Position numbers and translations under genes: made by a program. The notes beneath the pieces were generated by a model. It saw only the letters and a list, made by a program, of their open reading frames with translations. It was not told the DNA's origin and searched no databases. Positions 1 through 9,800 of a DNA stretch of 20,137 nucleotides are shown here, piece by piece (the first letter of the stretch is position 1; every line of letters starts with the position of its first letter). Source of the DNA: Acanthamoeba lenticulata (lineage: Eukaryota; Discosea; Longamoebia; Acanthamoebidae); NCBI GenBank assembly GCA_002179805.1, contig NAVB01000864.1:1-20137 (forward strand), written 5' to 3'.

Positions 1-52
1 GATTATTATTTGGAATTATAAATAAAAGCAGGAATGAAAGAAACAAGCGTAC

Positions 53-2271
53 TTGAGCGTAAAAAGGTACTCGTATCCGTAGGCCTGCGGATTATTTGTT
101 CAATTTTAGTCCAAAAATGTTAAATTTTCTTATTTTCTTAAATGAATTAATAATAAAATAAGCGGTAATTGGCGTACGGCGAGAATCTCGGTCTTGAAGG
201 ACTCGTACTCCTTCTGCTTGATGCCCTGGTTGGTGAGCGAGTAGAGCACGAGGAGGCGCAGGATCTTGACCAGCGGCTCCTGGCGCGCGATGCACTCCTC
301 AATGTACTCGTTCGGCGGGTTGTTGCCCAGCAGCAGGTCTGCGTGGACGCATCAGCATCAGCATCAATCGAGAAGGAATGTGGAGAATGCATGAATTGGT
401 TCGAGAGAAAAGCAGACCCTGCTCGGCGGTGAGCTGTCGGTGGAAGTGGGCGCCCTTGGTCACCTTGAGGATGTGCTCGGCCACGCTCGTGTGCGTCCGC
501 AGCGATTGGTGCTCCTGCACGCACGTGCGTGCGGGCCCGCGCGCGTCAGTTTTGGCGCCAAAAACTTCAGCCGAAGACACGGCGGCCGCGGCGCACCGTC
601 TGGTAGGAGCCGAGGCCCTTCATGAAGTCGCGGATCTCGGTCACCGTCTTGGCGTCGTATCGTTTCTGCACAGTCGGGTGACGGTGGGTGTTGTGATGTG
701 GCTGCTGAGCTCACAAGGTGCGCAGGACAGGCCGCACCTTGTAGTACTCGTCGATCTCCTTGGCCTTCTTGTTGAGGAGCGGGCCCAGCACGCCAAAGTT
801 CACGTCCCGCAGGAACGCGAACAGCCTTGATTGGTTGGTTGGTTATTAGCTTTTACATTTTTATCATATTATTTTTGTTGGACGTACTTGTCATTCGAGT
901 TGAGGGGCGTTTTGATCTTCTTGATGCCCTTCTTGGACGCCTCCTCGGCTTTGCCCACCATCTCCGGATCCAGGTCCACCAGCCCATTGTTGATCCCAAA
1001 CACTTCATCGATCAATCTATATTATTCAAATAATTCAAAAATTCGACAGTTAATAAATCAAATGAAACAATTGCTAATAGTTATAATATTATATATAAAA
1101 AGAAGGCAAAGAACAAAGAAAAGGGAAAGGAAATACCCTTCGTAGGTGAGTTGGGTGCACATGGGAGTGACCATGTCGGTCTGGCGGTCGATGAGGATGA
1201 GGGTGTCGATCTCGGGCACGATCTGGGTGGGCTCGTCGGCGCCCATCTCGCGGCGCATGCGGAGGAGCATCTCGGCCACGCCCTTGGCGCAGGCGCCCTT
1301 GCCCTTGATGTGGGGGATGATCCCAAACACCGACTGCAGCTTCATGATCGACCTCGCCACGTAGAACAGCGACGTCCGGTCCCCGTCCTGCATCCATGCA
1401 CAACATCATTATTATTACCATCATGAGGATGACGACGACGACGACGATGATGAAGAGGAAGCGTACGAGGAAGCACTCGCGGAAGGAGTCCTCCATCTCG
1501 AGGCTGAGGACGTCCTTCTCAAAGGGGATGAGGTCGAGCTGGAACTCGCCCAGGGTAACGTCGCCGTAGACGCCCTCCTCCTCGAGGTGCCGCTCGCAGA
1601 GCATGGTCTGGCGCGGCACGAAGAAGATGAAGTAGTTCTTGCGCTGGTCGTCCCTCTGGTGGGTCTGGATGTGTTCGCCGATGAGCCTGATGAACTGGAT
1701 CCTGAACAACAGCAACAGCAACATTAGAACAACGATGATGATGATAATGGAGAGGACGATGGAGACGTACCTAGGACGAATGAGGTAGACGATGTTCTTG
1801 CAGTCGGTGTCGAGTCGGTCGGAGAGGTGATAGATCTTCTCCACGCCGTGCTCCTTGAGGAGGGACACCTCGGCGATGAGGCCCAGCGGGCCCGACAGCT
1901 TCGGGTCGAGCACCAGGCCCTTCCCGCCCGGCACCTGCATGCGGCAGTGGACATGATGATGGTGGGTGACGGTGGGGATGGTGCAGAGGCCAAGCCCAAG
2001 CCCAAGAAAATAAACCATTAAATTTGATAATCGCTCATCTCATGCGGCATTTACGCTGTCGCTAATATGTGGGATGACGAGGGGGGACGCGTACCGAATC
2101 GAGAACTCGAATGAGCTCCAGTTTGGCGTGCTCGCGCACCACATTGAGATTGATGGCGGCCTGATCGAGATTGGGAATGCCTGAGATGGGCTGCACGCCA
2201 GCTCCTGCGCCTCCAGCAGGTGCTGGTGCCGCGGGACGGCCAGCAACCGGGGCAGGCTGTGGCTTCTGCAT
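53..2271 (-). CDS. VPS33: VPS33-like Sec1/Munc18 (SM) protein, 3' end off window
   Basis: SM-family subunit of the HOPS/CORVET tethering complexes, which templates SNARE assembly at late endosomes and lysosomes. Exons I place (minus order): 2271-2095, 1934-1771, 1701-1467, 1387-1137, 1016-888, 825-738, 665-597, 514-418, 338-178 and 84-53, about 467 codons; all phases agree. VPS33-like blocks include LVLDPKLSGPLGLIAEVS, KNIVYLIRP, ILIDRQTDMVTPMCTQLTYEG (SM signature, split by an intron after YEG), LRDVNFGVLGPLL and the C-terminal YIEECIARQEPL...LRLL. VPS33 proteins are about 600 aa, so roughly a fifth is missing: the window ends inside the intron after AYGYEYLFTL. The start at 2271 gives a Pro/Ala/Gly-rich stretch of about 27 residues before the conserved ISGIPNLDQAAINL block. 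VPS33A versus VPS33B was not resolved. Family assignment is firm; splice sites are inferred. Confidence 0.93.
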
Positions 2272-2585
2272 GTAGCAAAATGAAAAGAAAATGGCTCGGA
2301 AAACAGAAACACCATTTCTGGTGTATTTGCTGTTGTTTTATGATTATTATTGGGAATATCTTAAAATTATGAAAGAAGTTATTCATAATAATTCATTATT
2401 ATGGCATCAAGAATGAGCATGAGCTTCTTGAACCGAAGCCAGCACGTTGATCGAGTGACCTTTTTGGAACAAATGCTCAGGGCTGCTTTAGGGTACGAGC
2501 TTCATGGTGGAGACCTAATCCGTCTTCCTGACCGGAAGAGGTTGAAAGACGGTTGCGTAACCCGCCCAAGAAGACCAAGACAAAG
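2272..2585. promoter_or_regulatory. Divergent intergenic region between VPS33 and the surface-protein gene
   Basis: These 314 bp separate two start codons on opposite strands, so both promoters must lie here or overlap the genes. The centre (about 2320-2400) is AT-rich, with TTATTATT-type runs and the near-palindrome around TTATTCATAATAATTCATTA; the flanks are more GC-rich. I could not assign a TATA box or initiator to either gene. Calling it a shared promoter is inference from gene layout. Confidence 0.4.
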
Positions 2586-4854
2586 ATGCGGCAGAGGCAA
2601 ACATTTACACTCAGTTGCTTCTTGACCGCGTTGGCGGTGCTGGCTGCAGTTGTTGTCCCAACCGCGGAGGGGTGGGCCGCCATGTACCCCGACCCCTGTA
2701 CAACAACCAGCCCGACCAATTTCGACTTCCAGCCGTTCAACTACGACCTGGACTACTTGGGCGGGCCGGCTGGGGCTGTCTGCCTGGGCAACGCCTACAC
2801 GGGACTTACCAAAGTCTACAGCTTCGGCTACTACCTGCGCCTGGGCTTGGCCTACGGCGTCTATCCCATCTACGCCCACATCCTCGACCCCACCGCTTCG
2901 CCCAAGAGCATCGCCGAAGTGTTGGTGGGAGACTGGCAAGTGCTGGGCTCGTCGCAGACGAACTACAAGTACCAGGAGCCGAAATTCTCGAACCCGCCCA
3001 CGTTGGACCCCTCCAAGACCTACTACTTGGTCTTTTGCTCCAACGTCACGCACCAGGTGTCGGGGCTCAGCGCCTCCTGGTATATGGCGTCGACCAACGG
3101 CATGAGCTCCACGGTGGGATGCCTCACAGGCCCCTCGTGCGCCCTCTCGGGCACCTTCGCCCAGTACAACTACGCGCTCACCATGCAGGTCAACTACACG
3201 TGCATCCCGCCCAGCCCTTCGCCGACGCCGTCTGTGACGCCTTCGCGCACGCCGTCGCCGAGTCTCACGCCCACCAGAACGCCCACCAGTTCGCCCACGC
3301 CGTCGATCTCGATGACCCCGACCACGACCCCGACGAACTCGCCCAGCCCGTCGCCCACCTCCTCGGTCACGCCGTCGTCCACGCAATCGCCCACGAACTC
3401 GCCCACTAATTCGCCCACCAACTCGCCGACGAGCTCGCCCACCTCCACACCGAGCCCGACCACCACGCCGACGCCTTCGCCCTCGAGAACGCCCACGACA
3501 ACGCCGACCACGACGCCCACGCCGTCGATTACCCCCACGTCCACCCCCACGCCCAGTTCGACCAGCACGCGCACACCGTCGCCCACCACGTCGCCCTCCA
3601 CGACGCCCACGAGCACGCCGACCAACTCCCAGACGCCCACCACGACGCCCACCAATTCGCGCACGCCGTCGCCAACGGGCTCGGGAAGCCCATCCATCTC
3701 GCGAACGCCCACTTCGAGTCCGACCATCTCGCGAACGCCCACTTCGAGTCCCACCGCATCGGTCACGCCGAGTCCGTCCCCGCTCTACCTCGTATCGGCT
3801 TCGTCCAACAACGCCGTCCCCGAGCTGCAGTTCACGCTCGGCAGTTCCGAGATGGTCCTCACCCCGACAGGTAGGATCTCTTCGTCCGAAGTCGGTTGCA
3901 ATGCAGCTGTACACTTGACCAACCAGATGACAAAAACTGTGCGTGGTGTTGCGTTGAGACAGACGAGCAAGGAAACGCGCAGAGCGATACGACCGTGAGC
4001 GTGAGCCTGACGCAGATGCTGGAGCTCACTGCCAACAACATCGTCGTCGTCATCGGCTCGGCAGGCGAGGGCTCGTGGTCGCAGGTCGAGACCAACGACC
4101 TGGGCGCCTCAGCGTCGTTCCTCTACTCGGCCGAAATCGACACCACCACCGCGTTGGGGGTCAACATTCCCAACAGCGCCCGGGTCGAGCTCCAGTACTA
4201 CCTCTTCGACAGCGAGACGCCCACGGCCAATCAAAGATGCGGATGGTGAACTTGGCAAACGACGGCAGCGCGTTGAAGCCCACATTGCCCACCGTGAGCG
4301 CCCGGCGTGACCACGTTCGTGCTCTCCGGCCAGTACGCGCCCGTGGCCGGCCAACCGAACACGACGTCGGCCCTGCGGTTGCTCAACACGGTCGAACTCG
4401 ACGGCGAGCACGTGGAGTCTGGCGTCAGCTTCAGCATGAACATGGATTCGTCGGAGCTGATGCTCTGGTTCAACTACTTTGAGTCCACACTCGTCTACGA
4501 TCCCGGTAAGCATGCTTTTCTCTTTGTTTTGGTTTGTGTTTTTGTTTGTGTTTTTGTTTTTGTTTTTGTTTTTGTTTTTGTTTTTGTTTTTGTTTTTGTT
4601 TTTGTTTTTGTTTTTGTATTTGTTTTTTTTAATTTCTCACTCGACATGTCCCCGCAGATGTGGGCGTGCAAGTGCCAGTGGACAGCAAGGGTGGGCGCGA
4701 GGACGTCGTGCTGATCGTCTGCTTGACCATCATTTTGCCCATTTTTGCGTTGTTTGCCTGCATCGGGCTGTTGCTCGTGGGCTTGGCCCTCGTTAGGCAA
4801 CGCAAGCCAGCAGGATTTGTCCGCAAAGGCAACCTGCCCATGCACGACCTCTAA
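2586..4854 (+). CDS. Secreted type I membrane protein with Pro/Thr/Ser-rich stalk
   Basis: Not recognised as a named family. Exons: 2586-3870, 3927-4505 and 4658-4854, about 686 residues. The ATG at 2586 opens a clear signal peptide (MRQRQTF then a hydrophobic [12 protein letters not shown] core, cut near AEG). A Cys-containing, Tyr-rich ectodomain follows (about residues 25-207), then a low-complexity stalk of TPS/SPT/TPT units (about 208-398), typical of heavily O-glycosylated spacers. A second extracellular domain (about 425-625) starts with DDKNCAWCC. The last exon encodes one transmembrane helix ([20 protein letters not shown]) and a short basic tail ending MHDL. Odd: exon 2 is broken in frame between about 4235 and 4300, with an in-frame TGA at 4247-4249; reading frame 1 there and the original frame again from about 4300 restores a plausible protein. 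Role as adhesion or receptor protein is inference. Confidence 0.75.
3211..3780 (+). repeat. Low-complexity Pro/Thr/Ser-coding tract (mucin-like stalk)
   Basis: About 190 codons consist almost only of Pro, Thr and Ser with occasional Asn, Arg, Gly and Ile, in short units such as [14 protein letters not shown] and TPTTTPT. The codons are strongly NCG/NCC-biased (ACG, TCG, CCC), so the antisense strand also stays open for long stretches; I treat those antisense frames as shadows. Such tracts act as rigid O-glycosylated spacers that hold a ligand-binding domain away from the membrane. Repeat number is likely to vary between strains. Confidence 0.85.
3695..3754 (+). repeat. Exact 30-bp tandem duplication within the stalk
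   Basis: A unit starting CATCTCGCGAACGCCCACTT at 3695 recurs at 3725 with 30-bp spacing, encoding two [10 protein letters not shown] decapeptides back to back. It is exact over at least 27 of 30 bp and in frame, so it looks like a recent replication-slippage or unequal-crossover product inside the coding region. Confidence 0.85.
4540..4622 (+). repeat. (GTTTTT)n hexanucleotide repeat inside the second intron
   Basis: The intron 4506-4657 (GTAAGC donor, CCCGCAG acceptor) is filled by about 14 near-perfect GTTTTT units, with a few variant units (GTTTGT, GTATTT) at the edges. It is wholly T/G on the coding strand, so it doubles as an oversized polypyrimidine-like tract. This intron is much longer than the gene's other intron (56 nt). 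Confidence 0.9.
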
Positions 4855-5036
4855 GCCACCCGCCTGCACCCTTCAACTATTTATTGCCTTTATTCTGCAA
4901 ATACTAAAAATATTTTAAAGGGCTGCAAGAATTTAATTCTGATTCAACAGCAAATAATATTTTTTTGTACAAATAATAAATTGAGAAAAAAGAAAAGTTG
5001 GCTGTGTCTTTGCAAAAAGACAGTGGGAGATGAGAA
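4855..5036. terminator. Convergent 3' region with candidate poly(A) signals on both strands
   Basis: The surface-protein gene (+) and the BCS1-like gene (-) converge here, with 182 bp between stop codons. The spacer is AT-rich. AATAAA occurs on the plus strand at 4975-4980, and its complement TTTATT occurs near 4879 and 4889, which would serve the minus-strand gene. The plus-strand signal is about 120 bp past its stop and the minus-strand ones about 150 bp past theirs, so the 3' UTRs probably overlap. Poly(A) assignment is by motif only. Confidence 0.45.
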
Positions 5037-6668
5037 TCAAGCAGCAACGACGTCCACGCTGGTGGCTGTCCCCGTGCTGTCCTTAGCATCGACCTCCTTC
5101 TTGTCTTCATCGGTCTTTGACGTCGAGGAACTCGACTCCTTTTCCTTCTTCTCCTTTTCCTTCTCCTTTCGCTCCTCTTCCTCGGCAAGCTCCTCCTCCT
5201 TCTTGCGCCGGGCCTCCTCCTCGGCCATGCGAGCCAGCTCCTCGGCCACAAACGAGTCCAGGTTGTCGATCGCCGCCTGCGGGTCCTGCTTGAAGCGCAG
5301 GAGGTAGCCCTGGATGCTGGCCATGGACACCTTCTCGTCCGGCACCAGCCCGGCGAACCTGGCGGCCAGCTTGGCGACGCGGGCGCGTTCGCGCTCGATC
5401 TCCTCCTGGCGTACGAGGAGCTTCTTCTTGCTCACCGCAGAGCCAACGGCGGCGGTCTGCTCAAAGTCGCTGGATTCGCCGTCGAGCGCGGCGGCGGCCT
5501 CCCAGGGCTGGTAGAAGTAGCCGAAGAGTCGCTCGATCTGGTCGCGCTGGGCGAGGCCAACGTAGATGGCAGAGTCCACGCGGCCGGGGCGGGTGAGGGC
5601 CGGGTCGAGCTTCTCGCGGTGGTTGGTGGTCATGAGCACCAGAGAGCCCTCGAAGGCGACGGCGCCGTCGAGCGCGTTGAGCAGGCCGCTGAAGGTGACC
5701 TTGCTGATGTTGCCGGCATCGGCGTTCTTCCTCCTGTGGACGAAGGCAGCGTCGATGTCCTCGAGCAGGAGGATGCTGCCCTTGGGCATCTTGCGCATGT
5801 ACTCCTGGAGGTCGTCGTCATCGAGGCTTGAGTTGGCGAGGCTGATGACGCACAGGTTGAGGTTGAGCTCGCCGGCCAGCGCCGCGGCAAAGGACGACTT
5901 GCCGTTGCCGGGCGGGCCGTAGAGCATGAGGCCGCGCCGGTGCGGGATGCCGCGGCGCTTGTACCAGTCACGCATGGAGAAGAACTCGCGCACTTCGTCG
6001 AGCAGCCGCTCGAGCACGCCCGCGGGGAAGTGGACCGAGGAGATGGCGCGCTTCTCGATGGCCATCAGCTTGCGCCAGTTGCCGGTCCATCCGTACTTGG
6101 GCTGGAAGATGAGGGTCTTGCCCAGCTCCTCGCCCAAGGCGTGGTTCATGGCGCCCGTGGCGATGTCCTTGAGAATCTGAGGGTCGCGCCCGTAGGTGGT
6201 AAGCTTCAGGGTTTCCTGGAGCTCGAGTCCGTTGTGGCCAGCGCTGCCGCCCAGCTGGTTCTCCTTGATGATGCGCTCTACGCTGATCCACCGCCCGCGG
6301 AAACGCAGGAAGTGGAGGCCGGGCGCCGGCCCGAAGCGCAGTTCGGGCTTGCTGGCGGCCTCGGCGCCGTCCCACCGGTCGCGCTGGTTCTCGCGCGTGG
6401 TGAGGATGCTCAGCTCGCGCCCGTTGGCCTTCTCCGTTTGGAGGGCGAGCCACCGCATGAGCCAGAGGAAGGCCTCGTCCTCCTTGCGCACCTCGAGCGA
6501 CACCTTGAACTGGCTCTGGAGGCGGTCCCACAAAATCTGGGCCAGCCAGTGCAGGTAGGCCGCCACCAGGCCGACCACAACAAGCATGAGGCCGCCGGAG
6601 AAGATGTCATTTTGGGCCAGCGCGCCGACGCGCTCGTGCAGGAACGAAGACATGAGTAGCTCGGCCAT
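5037..6668 (-). CDS. BCS1-like mitochondrial AAA+ ATPase
   Basis: Intronless, 543 aa. BCS1 proteins sit in the inner mitochondrial membrane and translocate the folded Rieske Fe-S protein into complex III; some relatives have other roles. Visible in order: a transmembrane helix at about residues 24-46 (GLMLVVVGLVAAYLHWL), a BCS1_N-type region (about 50-215), then the AAA+ module with Walker A GPPGNGKSS at 251-259, Walker B ILLLEDIDAAF at about 299-309, sensor-1 region LVLMTTNH at 343-350 and arginine-finger region LTRPGRVD at 358-365. After about residue 470 comes a tail of Glu/Lys/Arg and Ser (EEEARRKKEEEL and similar) that extends beyond typical BCS1 (about 420-450 aa) and should form a charged helix or coiled coil. 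It is the only intron-free gene of the six. Family assignment is secure; true BCS1 orthology versus a BCS1-like paralog is open. Confidence 0.9.
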   Translation of the reverse strand: MAELLMSSFLHERVGALAQNDIFSGGLMLVVVGLVAAYLHWLAQILWDRLQSQFKVSLEVRKEDEAFLWLMRWLALQTEKANGRELSILTTRENQRDRWDGAEAASKPELRFGPAPGLHFLRFRGRWISVERIIKENQLGGSAGHNGLELQETLKLTTYGRDPQILKDIATGAMNHALGEELGKTLIFQPKYGWTGNWRKLMAIEKRAISSVHFPAGVLERLLDEVREFFSMRDWYKRRGIPHRRGLMLYGPPGNGKSSFAAALAGELNLNLCVISLANSSLDDDDLQEYMRKMPKGSILLLEDIDAAFVHRRKNADAGNISKVTFSGLLNALDGAVAFEGSLVLMTTNHREKLDPALTRPGRVDSAIYVGLAQRDQIERLFGYFYQPWEAAAALDGESSDFEQTAAVGSAVSKKKLLVRQEEIERERARVAKLAARFAGLVPDEKVSMASIQGYLLRFKQDPQAAIDNLDSFVAEELARMAEEEARRKKEEELAEEEERKEKEKEKKEKESSSSTSKTDEDKKEVDAKDSTGTATSVDVVAA

Positions 6669-6861
6669 CGACGGTTAGCGAGAGTGTGGAGGAGGGGTTC
6701 TGGTCCCGGGCCATTTGTACTCGTCACACTCCAGCGGACTGAGTGTCGGGCCCGAAAGGGAAAGCAGTGGTTCTCCGAACGTGGCGTCCGGAAGTTTCCT
6801 TCATGATTCCATTTCTTTTTTTGCATTTTTCTTGAGTTATTCTAAACATGCGCTGCAATCA

Positions 6862-9800
6862 TCACAGGTCGTCATCGCCAAAGTTGATGCGACCAACGCG
6901 CAGGCCCTTGTTGATTTGGTGTTCCTTGTAGGCGCTCACAATCTTGAACACAGCATAGGCACCCACCACGCCCACGATCAACAGCACAGCCGCCCCTACA
7001 CACGTATGCAATGCAGCTCCTGTGCTGTCAGTCGCCCACCTCTACTTCGGCCACAAGAAGGAGCGTGTGTGGGCGTCGTACCGCCGAGCGCTCCGCCAAT
7101 AGCGGCATAAGCGGTCATAGGGTCGTCGCCGGACGAGCCGCCCTGGTCTTGGCTCACCGAACAATCGGCGCCTCCCCAGAAGGGCAGGCACACGCACTGT
7201 GGGGGGTCCGTGTTGCCACTGCACGTTCCATACTGCGAGCAGCTCGGAACGCAAACAGCTGTGTATCGCGCGGAGGACCGTGAGAAGCTGTGGCACAGCG
7301 CGCAGACGGACGGCCGTGTTGGTGGTGATTGCAGTCGCAGACGTACGTGTGCCACAGTCTGAGCCGGTCCACTGCTGGTCACACCGGCACGCGGGGGGCT
7401 CGACGCTCGAGTCGCACAAGCCATGCCCGTTGCAGTTCTCCTCCACGCCGGGACACCGCACCACGGAGCAGTCCTGGCCGCGCCAGTTGTCGGCGCACAG
7501 GCACGTGCCATTGACGCAGGTGCCGTGCTCGCTGTCCGTGCAGTCGCCAGGCGTGCCCGGACAGGACTGCTCGTCTGCGTTCGTGTGTGCTTCGGGTTAG
7601 CCGCACTCGTCTCGAGCGAGGATAGGAAGGAAGCGCAGATGGAGGCAGTACAGATGGAACACGAGTTGCCGTAGAAGAAAGCGTCGCACAAACACGTCGG
7701 GTTGGCCACGTCGGTCGAGCACGCGCCGTGGCCCGAGCACTCGGCTTGTCCTTCTTCCGCCGCGCACGCCGCTACATCCATCCCACGCAGCTCCGGATGA
7801 GCCACATGCAAGACATCAGAGATGGTCGAGGACAGAGATGAGTCGAGGTACGCGTGGCGCAGTCGTTGGCCGGTCCGGGCATCCAACCGGCACGACACTG
7901 GCACGCCGGTTGATCGCTCCCTGGCGCAACCGAGCACGACCCGTGGCCGGAGCACTCGGGGAACACGCTCCAGTCATTGGCCGCCAGGCAATAGGCTGCT
8001 CGCCCCAGCCCGTCCATATTTTTGATCGTCAACGGCCTTTGCAAAGGAAGGGCGGCGGGCACATGTATGTCGTACGCGTGTTGCAATCAGCCCCGCGCCA
8101 GTCGCCATCGCAAGCGGTGCACGATTTGGTGGCATCGCCCACGCAGCTGGAAGATGGACGCGAGTGAGGCTTCGTACAATGTGCGGATGCCTGACAACGT
8201 CAGCATAAAGATGTGTACCTGTCGGCAGCGCAGTGCAAAGTGGAGGCGCAGTCGGTCAGGGGCACGGAGCAGTTGATTCCGGTCCAGCCTGGCGAGCAGA
8301 CGCAGCGCGGCGGATCGAGTCCCACGTCCACGCACTTGCCGTTGCCCGAGCAAGCAGCTTGGCCCAGCGAGCACTCCGCTGCGCGCACCGCCAACCAACC
8401 ACTTGAGTTCATAGAACGAACCATCTTCACCTCGCTCGCGGGTGGCTCGTACCGACGGAGCAGTCAGCTCCGGTCCAGCCAGAGCTGCATTGGCATTGGG
8501 GCTCGAGGACTCCGCTGACATTCACGCCTACGCACTCGCCACGATGGTTGCAGTCTGGCGACCTGATCATGAAGGTGGTGGACGATGAGCCCAGCCTCAT
8601 CGATCTTGTGTCTGGGTGTGTGTTCGTGTTGTACCCGGGACAGTCCAGATGAGAGCAGTCGACGCCGCGCCAGCCCTGGTCGCACGTGCATTGGCCCGAC
8701 GTGGTGTTGCACGCCCCATGGCCGGTGCACTGCACTCCGCCTCGTCCCGGACATTTGAAAAATGCTGCCCCATCCCGCAAATCGTGAACATTCCAGTCAT
8801 TCCGTTGCATCGCGGTGGACACGACGCCCACACATGCACGTACGGGTGGAGCAGTCGAGGTTGGGTCCCAGTGTCCAGCCCGTGAGGCACTGGCAGTGGG
8901 GCACGCCCGTGTCAGCTGCCGTGCACTCTCCGTTGGCCGGGCTCGTGCAGTTGTTGCTGCACACCGGGACTGCAGCAGAGAACAACGTCAAGAACAAGAA
9001 AGTATGGACAAGCGCCAAAAGGCAACGGCGCATACCGGAGCAGTCGTTGGGTTGGCCGGCGGGTCCGGTCCAGTTGGCATCGCAGCGGCAGAACGGGACC
9101 GCCACGGACTGGCTCACGCACTGGCCGTTGCCGGAGCACTCCGGAGTTCCCGGACAATTCGCTGTTATTGCAGCAAACGTGTCATGATTGGTTTGTGTGC
9201 AGTTGATCGTGTGTCGTGTGTGTGTGTCGTGTGTTCGGGTCGTGGTTGAGCGTACGGATCTCGCAGGCGAAACCAGTCCAGCCGGTAGGACAGAGGCAAC
9301 GGGGTGAGCCCGTCGAACCATCGCAGATTGCGCGTCCGCTGCATTCGGGAGCGCCCGGGCAGTAGACTGGTTGGACAAACACAGATGGGACAGCGCCATA
9401 GGATTAGACCTGGTTCTGGACTAGGAGCGGGGGCTTTGGTTGGCCTAAACCGCGTACAGCTCACACAACCGGGGCCTGACCAACCGACGGGACAGGCACA
9501 CCCGGAGTAGCTCGGACTAACCGAGCTAAGGAGAGTCGAGAACGAGTGTGGTGAACGAACCGAACACTGATCCGAGACAACAGGCTCTGCAACGGTCCCT
9601 CCTTGGGTGAGATACCTCCCGAACACAAAAAAAGAACGAAGGATACCAATCCAAGAACGAAAGAGAGAAAGCGGTTGGGGACGCACGTGGATCATGCGGG
9701 TTGCGGCAATACCACACGCATTTGGGCGCACGGATATCCAATGATGGCAAGAAGCCATAGTTCCCATACGACGTTGGGAAATCCGTGGGCCTTCCGGACC

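Noticed and set aside
3194..3766. Long open frame antisense to the Pro/Thr/Ser stalk (VGV/GEL-rich)
   Set aside because: It is the mirror of the NCG/NCC-biased repeat; it has no splice context, and the sense strand has a signal peptide and a transmembrane helix.
2502..3914. 470-residue Arg/Gly-rich minus-strand frame
   Set aside because: Composition is that of a shadow of the GC-rich sense repeat, with no recognisable domain.
4540..4622. (TTTTTG)n as telomeric or centromeric repeat
   Set aside because: It is bounded by a good donor and acceptor inside a coding gene and is only about 80 bp long.
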